Translations under genes and position numbers: made by a program
Notes under the pieces: model-generated
What the model was told of the DNA's origin: nothing
What the model saw: the letters and a program-made list of their open reading frames with translations, nothing else
Database searches by the model: none
In this document: piece by piece, positions 34,915-45,500 of the stretch
Layout of the letters: each line of letters starts with the position of its first letter
Position numbering within the stretch: position 1 is the stretch's first letter
Assembly: GCA_002633005.1 (NCBI GenBank)
Contig: NMRA01000007.1
Location: 502,700 to 566,699, forward strand
DNA length: 64,000 bases
Origin: Phoronis australis
Taxonomy: Eukaryota > Phoronida > Phoronidae
Direction: 5' to 3'

Positions 34915-35483
34915 ATGGGATCAAGTGAGCTAATTTCACAGGCTGATTAATCCATAAATCGATTTAGAATTTTGAAATTTGTTCTCAAATTCCAGTTGTA
35001 AATCTTTCTCTACTCGAATGCATTAAATCGAAATTTATTTTTTGATTTCTAGGAAGTAGATCAATGAAAAGGTCACGTTCAAGGCGCTCGAGGTCGGCTC
35101 GTTCTGCGAGTCGCAAGTCGCAAGCAAGATCGGCGAGCGCAAATAAGAGGCGGCAGAGGAAAGCCAAGTCTGCCGGTGGCGCTAAGAAAGGCGGAAAAGC
35201 CCGCAGCAAGTCCCGCAAGGGTCGCTCGCGCAGTAAATCTGGAAAAGGGCGATCTAAAGCTCGTAAGGGCCGCTCCAGCGCCCGTAAGGGTAAGAAAAGG
35301 GCTGGAAGCAAAAAACGTGCCAAGGGAGGCAAGAGCCGTAGCCGATCACGAAAACGCACGGTTACAAGATCTAAGCGTAGACGTGGAAAGAAGGGCAAAG
35401 CTGCCTCATCCGCTGAGGACTCGGATGGAAGTGCGGCCCCAGCTAAGAAACGAAGGCGCCGTCGTAAGGCAAAGAAGGCATAA
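34915..35483 (+). CDS. protamine-like sperm nuclear basic protein (Lys/Arg/Ser-rich)
   Basis: Two exons: 34915-34924 gives only ten coding bases, and 35053-35483 gives the rest. The donor is GTGAGC, the acceptor TTTGATTTCTAG. The join reads MGSRSRSMKRSRSRR, in perfect register with the SR pattern that follows, which supports the tiny first exon over a start at ATG 35064. The 146-aa product is almost wholly Lys, Arg, Ser, Ala and Gly, with repeated KGRS units in the middle (SRKGRSRSKSGKGRSKARKG) and a KKRRRRRKAKK tail. One short acidic stretch (SSAEDSDGS) stands near the C-terminus. There is no H1 winged-helix. The composition fits a protamine-like DNA-packaging protein of sperm; an RS-rich RNA-binding protein is less likely since there are hardly any RS dipeptide runs beyond the N-terminus and no RRM. 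AATAAA is at 35618. Confidence 0.8.
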
Positions 35484-35511
35484 GTTGTAGACACTAGTCA
35501 TTTAAAAAAAA

Positions 35512-35535
35512 GTCGAGACATGTCACCTTCTCGAC
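35512..35535 (+). promoter_or_regulatory. 3' UTR stem-loop of the protamine-like gene
   Basis: GTCGAGA (35512-35518) pairs exactly with TCTCGAC (35529-35535) across a 10-base loop, 28 bases after the stop codon. It differs from the histone mRNA stem-loop (six pairs, four-base loop), and a poly(A) signal follows, so it is not a histone-type end. Confidence 0.5.
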
Positions 35536-35617
35536 GTCTTCTTGCCTGAACACACGGTGTAAATAGTTACGTACTGGATGTTCAAATTGTCATGTGCTAA
35601 ATATTGTGTTGGGAGAA

Positions 35618-35623
35618 AATAAA
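35618..35623 (+). terminator. poly(A) signal of the protamine-like gene
   Basis: AATAAA 135 bases after the stop codon, in AGAAAATAAAAGAAAG. Confidence 0.65.
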
Positions 35624-36582
35624 AGAAAGAAAGTCGGACGAGAAAGCGTCATGCTTTCTTGCTTCGACAACAGGGTACAAGAAACACTTTGTGTCTTGTA
35701 ATTATTAAATGCTCCCCCTATCGATAACAGCATGCGGCTTTCAAGTAGTCGTACGTGAAGACGTTGGCAACTAAAGAACATCCAGAAATCTCGCAAGGGC
35801 AGTACTAAGATTTTTGTCCTGCATAAAGCACAAATATTTCTCCGGATTTACGTTTTAAATTCTGTGCAGAAATCTAGCTTCATGCGTGAATAAAACGGTC
35901 TTGATACAAGGCGTTTTACGTGCAGATTTACGAAGTTGCTTACTGTGGGTGATTTAAACGTAATTCTCATTCTTCTTAGAAGTATTTTTGTCGGATTTCC
36001 TCATTAAAGACAAAAACGTTGTAATGCCGCTTTGAGTCATTGCGGACCATAAAGATGGTCTGATATCTTATTGGTGAGCAATGTGATTGTGATCATGGTT
36101 AGAGGGTTCTTACAATTCTACCCTCTCAACTCGCACGATTCCGGCGGATATTATTGTATTTCACTGCAAAACCTTCGTCATCTAATTAATCGCGTTCAAT
36201 TGGGTTGTTGCTTGTTCGCGCTTTAGGTCCACTTTGTTGCCTGGTGCAATATCTAAAATCATAAATATCTATGAAGATGTTGTTTCTGTGGGCTTTTGAA
36301 GGCGCACACATCGAACGTGGTCCTTGGTGTTTCCCACTTTCCGATTTGACGATTGAGTGGATTCGCATTCTGAATAAGCGATGACAAATGTTCACGTTAG
36401 TTTATAATGCAAGTGTCTGATTGTAACCTTAATTGTGAACGAGATTTAAAACCCCTGTATCGTGGCGTTCTCTTGTGTGAAACAAATCACACCCTGGTCA
36501 ACATTACTGAAGTACAATGATCTAGAGAACAACAAAAATTCTGTCTAAATCAATACCAGATCCGCAAAAGGGCCCCGCAGTT

Positions 36583-36710
36583 GCATAAAAGTTACACGAT
36601 GCATATCAACAATGACGTCGCATGATCACGCGCCACGCTGTTATTGTTGAACAATGCACGCAATAATGATGCTTATTCAACGAATAATTTTGAAGTTGCA
36701 TGCAACCCAG
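36583..36710 (+). repeat. interspersed repeat R4, copy 2
   Basis: Same orientation as copy 1 at 24600-24730. The left ~80 bases match closely (GCAGTTGCATAAAAGTTACA, CAATGACGTCGCATGATCAC, TTATTGTTGAACAATGCACG); the right part has diverged. Confidence 0.75.
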
Positions 36711-37807
36711 TCCAGGCTAATTGTACAAACCAATCAAGCTTTTTGACTAGCAGATCCAAGTATCCGAGCACCGGTTAAGTGCACATTAGAACTATTTATC
36801 GTAGGAGCATTCACACAGAAGGAAATGTTGTAAAGAGAACTCGCGGTGATTCAGATGAGACTATCTCGAGCGACTGAGTGTGTGGCTAAGGGTGCGGGGA
36901 CTGGACACATCAAAATGCATCAACTGTTTCGAACGAGTCAAAATAAAAATGAAATTCGTTACCACTCATAACTTTCTTTATTTCTTTGCATAAACAAATT
37001 AATCGAAGTTCGTTTCACGTTTACAGCAAATGGAAAAACGTTTCATGAATGACTTTATTTAAAAATTTATGACTATTATATTTTCCCCATTAAGTTTTTC
37101 CAGTACTCTTAAATCAGAACAGAAGAATCCAAAAAACAATTTAGTCATATACGGAAAGTAATTCAAGCGCAATCAAAATATAGAGTGTTATCGCTTTTGG
37201 AACATGTCTTGTATAAATTCGTGCACCCGTTGCACGGTAAAAAGGATTTGACCTCGTTCAACTTCCCTTACTAAAAGTTATATTAAAGTCAAAGGATGCG
37301 GTATCATTTTTCCGTGGTATCAACACGCGTGTTTGTCAAGATTGTTCAGTCTACCGATATTGAATGACGCAGACGCAGCGTTTTGGTTATTTTTTCGAAC
37401 TTAAATTGACTGTTGTGCAAAAGTCATACAAAGTTGCCAACATGAATAAAAATTCTCTTCTTGTACTGTTTCGGGCTTCATGGTTTAAAAATTCGGCTGT
37501 CCAAATGTAGTCTTTGTGCGGAGTAAAGACACACTACTGTAGTACAGTATAACCACTTATTCACTGATCCTGATATATTGTTTCCAATACATAACCAACA
37601 TAACTGAAGATTTTGCCAGATCAGCGATATTTAAAGGAATCGCCTAATTTTGCCCTTAAAATAGTTTGTCCAGGATACGTTTGTATAAAGTGGAGCAGGA
37701 CATGAAGTCACATTGTTTGTAGTGATGACAGAAGCCAAACAACTTACAAAGACTCAAGATGATAATTGACAACTTTAATTACTAAAAGGGTTACGTTTCA
37801 GGTCAAG

Positions 37808-37830
37808 CACACACACACACACACACACAC
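37808..37830 (+). repeat. (CA)n microsatellite
   Basis: An uninterrupted run of about eleven CA units. Confidence 0.95.
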
Positions 37831-39416
37831 TGATTGCACTCCATATACAATCATCATCAACCATATTTTCTGCAAACATGTAGTGGCATATTATGGACTA
37901 ACCAATTGACAAAAATAAACAAAACATGGAGAGTTGTCCTTAGAATGCTACACTAAGAATCCCTGCAAAAGGGCCGCAAGTTTTATGGAATTAAACCTTT
38001 CAGAAAGGTAGAGTTTTTGGAACACAACGATTATAAAGGGTGAATTTTTATGAAAGGTTCTCATGGATTAATTTTTTTTGTTCTATTACACTTCAAGCGA
38101 TGTGCAGATAATCTAATCTTACTGTTGCACCCCAGTAAAAATGTAGCCGCTCGGGTATCCCAGTGTAGTGTGAAGTGCCATTCTCTTGAATTTCAAAGTC
38201 CATTGGCACTTCCACTAGGCTTCACACAGCTCAGCTAGTCAAAGCCAAGTTACCTTCAAAGTAAATAATACCAACCCGCGATGTCGACAAGGGGGAGGGG
38301 GTGACAACCACACTTTTCGGAGAAAAAATATCTTCGTAGCTCCTAATAAAAAGCCCGTGCCAACGGCGCGTTATGGTATCCAAAAGAGGGTGGAACCCCT
38401 GCTCCCTCATCGCCTACGGCTTAGCAAGGAATAATTGCATATCTAATGATCAACATCACTGACGGAATTCAGTCCAGTTAATCATTGGCATTTATAATCC
38501 AGTTTGGCATCTTGGGAATTTCGCTCTCTAGCTATCGGGGTATACCAATCGTCCATCTGCAAGTTCGCTCACTAGTGAGCCGTGTTCATGTCACTATAAG
38601 TCGATAGTTTATTGACATGTATACGATTGGCATCCAGCATTGAAGAATGATTCGTGAGATTTAAAATTCTTTTTTGAGTGATAGATAGCAAGTAGACGCT
38701 ACAAGTTCTTTGTACGACCGTCACTATATAAGAAGAACCCGGTGGATTAGCGGCAAAATGACTACTACCGTTGATTTTAGATTCTTCAGTTTGTTGAACT
38801 TTAAAAAAATTCACGAAAACTAATTATAACGCAAAGTCATATCATGAAAAACTTATCGACAACGTGATACCAATTAATTCGAAATAAAAACAATTAATTA
38901 ACATAAAACACATCACTTCGCTACTCCTCGATCTTGAGTACACACACGGCCCCCAACGTCAACAAGAACATTCAAGCCGAATTGGTGCTGAAATTCGACA
39001 TGCATTTGAGCTACTTTTTAAATATTCATCACTCTCAGAATTTGTAACCGAAATTCTTGATTAAATTCCAAAATGACAAATTAACTGTAATCATCCGTCA
39101 GCAGGCCTATTCAGTCAATGTTTTTATTATAGGCCTACCGTGACGGTCTAATTGTTGCGGGAACCGAGGTTGTTTATTGTTTGGTCGATAGTGACCTGTA
39201 TATAATTAAAAATAATATGTTCTATGCCAAATATTAGTGATTTACCGGTTAAATTGTTCATGCAAGATTTTTGCTGCTGATTTTAACAAATCAGGAGCTG
39301 ATCGATAGGCCACTTTCGATTAAGGCGCTCCAGTCTTGTGACACGGATACTAGCCAATCACTGAATAACTTGCAATCCGCGTGACCCCCCTCTCAGATGC
39401 TGGGTATATTATCGTG

Positions 39417-39424
39417 TATATAAG
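39417..39424 (+). promoter_or_regulatory. TATA box of GTF2A1
   Basis: TATATAAG about 100 bases before the GTF2A1 ATG. Transcription would start near 39447 and give a ~70-base 5' UTR. Confidence 0.65.
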
Positions 39425-39517
39425 GAAGCTGTGGCAGTCGGCTCGCGGCTTCGGTGAAGCCAAGTTGCAGCGAATTTCCACGTTCTTGGAAGCCAAGTGT
39501 CTAATTTTTATATCCAA

Positions 39518-42500
39518 ATGGCCAACGGTGTTAATGTGGTAAGTATTTTAGCCTGAGAACGGTCATAAATGTTTTTACGACTCAATATATGGTTTCATTC
39601 TCGCCGGCTATGCACGCTGTGTCGAGGTTGTGAATAAAATGGCCGCGGTGCTTTCTTTGTGCGTCACTTTTTTGTAACGTATGTTGCTTAGAAAACTAAG
39701 ATATTTTCAGCAATTTTCAAAACTGAACGTACTTTGGTTTCTAGTATAGTGATACAGTAATGCTCGTACTTCTCACCAATTTTTGTTGCCGTGCTAGAAT
39801 TTGCCTCTGACCCAGTTCACGGAGTGAGCCATCTTTATATAAAGTGCTGCAGAACACGGACAAGTTCATTTGTCGGGGGTAGGACGAGTCCATTTATTGC
39901 CAGTTGCTGGACAAGCGTAAAACGAATAAAAACGAAAACATTCTCAGTTTCGGTGATTTTTTGCGTTCAATAATCATGATTATGCTGTTTAATGGGTAAT
40001 GTTCTTTGTTAATGAGTACTTGGCAAAGGTAAGATAGGCACACAAGTAATTTGTCGCATGACACATTGAAGCAGTCATTTGCTCTTTTCACCTGATACTG
40101 ATGACAGGCCTATGTCCGCAGTCCTTCAAATTTGAGATGCATGTTGTTTAGGCAATTACTTGCGCTGTATGGCATAGGCATACAGGGGTACTAATAAACC
40201 CTCAGAAAAAGTTACTCATCTCAATATTCAGCGAATGACATCGGATGAAACATGCATATACACACAACGATGAGTTATAGTTAACACATATCGTGACTCT
40301 GGACAATTTAGTCAACATAACTTAAACATTTCCATTAAAATCTGCAGTGGTTCTCTGGAGTCGAGGACAAGGACTGGTGAAATTTGGCCTGTGTGTAATG
40401 AAAGTTTTGAGCTTGCTAGACTGATGTCTAGCGAATATTGAGTCGGTATGGTTAAATACATTGCCGCAGTAGCCCAACCCCTCAGACTGACAGCTTTTCG
40501 TAGCTTTAGCACAGCCTCCGTACTGCCCATCGATGACTGTCTCGAAGAATCGACAGACTGTGACAAACTTGGGAAAAACACTGACGATGCATGCCCGGCT
40601 ACAAAGGTGTTTCCAAGCCAATGAAAAACCCCAAACAACATGTAACCGTTGCGACAACACAACAATCGCAAGTGATGATTCCAAAACTAAATCGTCATTG
40701 GTTGATGGAAAAATTGGATGAGATCGTCTGCGGAACGTCAGAAGCAGGATGGCAAGTGGGTAAAAACAATGAAATGATTCCCTCTCAAAATGACAAAGTA
40801 CAAAATAGCACGAACACTAAAGTCACATGTTTTTGGTGCACACATTATGCTATATCGAAATTTAGTGTAATCAGCTTCTTCCATGAGTCGTCAATAGGGA
40901 CCAGTTGCATGAAAAGACAGGGCCAGTTGTTTTTTTTAATGGTTCTGACCGGTGAGGTCCAAAAATATTTCTATACCCTTGAAACAGTGTGACCAATAGA
41001 CTATAGTCATCTTTCTATTTTTGATGTTTTCTAGAGTAAGCTGTATAAAACAGTGGTTGATGACGTGACCAACAGCGTAAGAGAGGCTTTTCTCGATGAA
41101 GGTCTAGATGAACATGTCTTGCAAGAACTCAAATCAGTAAGTTTGACTTGTAATTAGCAGAAATCCTGCTCTAGATTTAATTATGTTGATTTGTTGGAAG
41201 CTTGGGACATTCAAATTGTGGTAATTGTTTACAGTGTATATTTAGCTCCTAATAGTAGTGGAGGTGTTCTGTCAAATTTTGAGCCAAATGTTTCAACAAA
41301 ATTGAAAATTAATAAAATTTTAGTCCACCATTACCTTATTTTACTGCGTGACAAAAGTTTTAATTTTGCTGTGCGGCCGATGGGCCATTGAATATTCAAA
41401 AATGACAATTTCCACAGTTATTTTTACTTGTGTGAAATCAGTAAAGATTTAATTGTATTCATACATCTAGGGAGTTACTGACTAAATTTTAATGTCATGT
41501 GCTTCTGAAGAATTGTAGATGTTTTGCCTCCCCGTCTGAAAAATACTATCATAACTTGAGGCCTACTGTAATTTTTGGTTAAGCATGCGCTAAAGAATGA
41601 TTTTTCCTCTCAAACTTTATATACTCAGCAGTTAAAGGGACATTGTTGGTTTTACTGCCAAAAATGTGTTTATGGGATTATTGTTAGATGGGATAGATCT
41701 CTTGAAGTTATAAGATTTGACCAGAGCTATAAAACAAAAAAACATTGTCACTGCTATTGTAATTTGATTACAAATCCTCAATTCTCGCCGTTGTCTGTCA
41801 GGCATTCGCTGAAATCGAGGCTGGTGTCTTTGCCATTCATTGAGTTACTCTTTTTGTTTACTGCTTGTGATTTGGCTCTGCAGTAGAGTGTGCAACCGTT
41901 ACTGCGGAGCTAGTGAGTTCACTTCCGTGGCACAGTACGGGTTAGTTCTGTCAGTTTAGTTTTGTCACCGAGAATGTCTTTTTAATGGGAATACTGTTAT
42001 GAAGATTTTAGAGACAAGTTTTGTTGACACAGGTTTCCTTAAGACCATTAAAAACAAATGAAACACCGTGTTCAACAAAACTTGTCTCAAAGAAAATTTG
42101 CAACTGAGGTGCTCATGAAAATCTCTAAATACCCAATAGTTGGTGCTGATCAATATCTCTTTTCCATTTGCCGACTTGGAAATTTTGCCAGCTCATGTTA
42201 ATGTTAAACATCAAGTCCTGCACATGCTTCTTTCATTGACAGTTATGGGAAAGTAAACTGCACCAGTCAAAGGCTCTGGCAGCCAACCCTGCAACAGATG
42301 CTGGATTGAGTCAGCCACAACTTATGAGAATGCAAACACAGAGACCGCCAGTCCACATGCAGACTCAGCGCCTACCTGTCCAAGGTATGTCAAAGGTCAC
42401 CGCAAAGTTTATTAATTCGGCAAATCATGTCAGTCATTGTCAGTTTCATTCGGAGATCATTGAGACAGGTCAATTGCTGTCTTGTTTGAAATCATGTGAA

Positions 42501-45500
42501 CTCTGTAATGTCAGTCATTCCGTTGTTGTGAGATGGCCACGCCTCCTGTTTTTATAGTCTTCACTGTACCCTATTACCCACAGGCAACAGCTCTTGAAAG
42601 TTTCATCAAAGTAGGCATGTAACTTTATGAGTTAAACAGGTAAATTACTGACTAACTAACAAACTGCTAAAAACTCTCTTCGCCTAACTGTCACTCCAGA
42701 TATGAAGAACAGTAGAAGTCCTTCGTTTGAGACAAAAAATTTTAAAGGCTTGCTACTGCAAGTGCTCAAAATTGTACTAAAAGTTGGCTGTGCTAACTAT
42801 AGTGCAAGATTTTGATTGAAATTACTCCTGTTGAGTACTTCAACAGAATGAAATTCTACTGGTCTACCATGTTGTAAAATTAAAGGCCAGGTTTCACATA
42901 AATGAATAAATTTACCATCACGTACGCATGTACTGTGGGAGGGAACAAATTGCATGGGCACCATGTAAGTCGAATACTCAACTTGTTCTTGATAATAATA
43001 AACAACAAAATCTGAAGTTAAATACCATTTTTATCAACAAGAGAAAATTAGACAGCATATAAAATATAACAAGATGAATGTCGTTGTAAAATACAGTTTA
43101 GTACCTATCGTTTTGAGCATTGTTCTTTCTCATTGTGAAGGAGTGTGGCAGAGTAGTGCTCGAAACGTGTGTTTCAATGTTATCGCAATTTTGCATCCAT
43201 GTTGATCTTGTTAATATTCTAGACATTTATTCAGCCACATAGTGTCTTCAGCTTAAGAATGTTTGCCATATGATGTCGTCATTCCTATTGCTTTGTTTTC
43301 TTTTCATAGGTAATCAGTCACAGACGATGGCTTTACCTATATTTACCCAGCTTGGAGAAGGAGTGGATCTGGTATGTGCATTAAATGACTCTAGTCAGTA
43401 GGAGTTCTGGGATATTTTCCAGGGTGTTTTACACGGGACAAACATAGGCGATGCCTGAGATTCCTCCATTCTGTTTATATAAAAGTGACCGAACAGAGAC
43501 CCCCCCTCCTTCGTTTGGATCTGTGCCGGCACATCTATTAGTGATTATAAAAACACTATTTATCATGAAATATTAAGTAAATTGACAGAATGTCAGAACA
43601 AGCTCATCAAGTCAACTAAGACTATTATCAGTGGTCATGTAAGCACTACAGTAAATTCTCGCCGATTTCGGGGGTGTAGCAAAAGCATTATTCGGTACTA
43701 TGTATCACTTATTTCTCTTTAAATATCAACTTTCTAAGTACAGCTCTTTAGCATTGTGAAAGCACAAAAGCATCTTTGGCTTTAGCTAATTTCTTATTCT
43801 GTTGAAGAAGACAAGGTGGGTTGACAGGGATGAAACGCAATTTCTTTCATGAACATGCATTATGAAACTTTGGATACTTTTGTGTGAATCACTTTAATAC
43901 TCATCCGCACAACAGTGACAATTTGACTGCATAATGGTCACAAAAAATTACAGATTAAGATGTTGGGAAATTACTGCATTAAATTCATACTAGAATGCCG
44001 TGGTGATAATCGTAGTCTGTCAGTTAAACCAGAGTTCGTCCATGTTGTAACAATACTAAACATTATGTAATCCCTTCACCACAAAGTTCAGCAAACTCGT
44101 TGCGTTTTCATACTCTCCTCAGTCTGAGACTACATATAGACACGAGTCAGTGTATATTACTGAGTCATAATCTGTGAAACCTCTCCAAATTGTCAACCTT
44201 GTGCTCCTTCATTCCACACTTTTATTTTAATTATTAACGCTGCTGCAAACCTTTGCTTTTGACCCTACAGAGCGCCACCAAAACTACTGTAAGCAGTCAC
44301 TGTAATATAGTGTTTTGTTCCTAAAATGTGAAGTTGTCTCCCCTTTCAGACTGGTGCTGCCACCACTGCAACAATGGCTCTGCCACCCCAGTTGTACCAA
44401 CAGCAGGTCGGCATCACACTCCAACAAACTAGTACGTGGATTTTCAATATTTTGTTCATGGTTGCATACTTAGTCATAGTCGATACATTTCGTTGAGTTC
44501 CTTAATAGGAGTTTCTTGTTATTTTGTGATATCTTGTTGATCAAAGGTTTGTGACCTTATTATCTTATGCTAGCAAAATGCCATCTTTAAGATGATTGGT
44601 TACTAGACTGAAATGTTCAATTATGAGAGAATGCTGTTTGAAGTAAACTTGTTGTTTTCATTTCGTAAGTCAAGATTTTTTATCACAGGTGTCTCCCAAA
44701 TATCTAGAATTACATAGCGCACCCATGGTTATAAGCCAGTAGCTACAGTTTGAGTTTAAATTATTTAATAATGCTAGGTTGCTGTCAAAAAGCCCTCAAA
44801 CCATTTTCAATCTTCATTAGTTTAATTGTTGTTTAAACGCTCAATAATATTTTTCTGTAACTTCAATCTTAAAAAGGTTTTCATTTACTTTGTCTGTAAT
44901 TTCTGTGTGTGCACTGTTGCAACACTAAACCACATTGTTTCATTACCCATAACCCTCTGCCACAGGTCAAGGTCACCTCATTGCCATCCCCCAAGGTGCT
45001 AACATTCAGACCATGAGCCAGCCCATCCAGTTACCCACGACACAGGCATTCATACCCCAACAGGTGCAGCAGATGAACCCCCCTCAGCAAGTCATCAATA
45101 CTCACCAGGTAGGAGGTCATAGGCTGACAGTTAGTATATTGTCTGGAACCCATTTTGTTACCCAACTAGAAATTGCATAGCTGTTCTGAAAGAATTAGAA
45201 AAGTGTGTAGACAACAAATAATGAATGTCGTGGAATGTTTTAGGAAGAGTCTTGCTTTGCTCCAGTAAACATGTAGGTAACCACACCTTTAATTTGATTG
45301 TCTGTCTTCAGCCTCAAGTTCGGCCAGGTGGCCAGAGCGGTTCATTAATTCAGCTAGATGGCGCCAATGACACAAGTTCGGAAGATGAGGATTATGATAA
45401 TGACGACGACGACGATAATGAAGATGGTGGCAATGAAGATGATGATGCTGAGGGCAAGGAAGAGGTTAGAGGGACTATTTTTGTGTTTGAACAGGATATT

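Larger units (their letters stand above)
35624..39416. other. intergenic region, repeats only
   Basis: No exon series recognised. Contains repeat R4 copy 2, a CA microsatellite and short unrelated open frames. Confidence 0.55.

Noticed and set aside
34985-35494. 169-codon minus-strand open frame rich in Leu, Arg, Ala and Pro
   Set aside because: It is the antisense shadow of the protamine-like exon; repeated K/R/S codons read backwards give L/A/R/P. The plus strand has the TATA box, splice sites and poly(A) signal.
37808-37830. CRISPR-like or satellite array
   Set aside because: It is a plain CA microsatellite. None of the short tandem arrays in the window has spacers, and the genome is eukaryotic.
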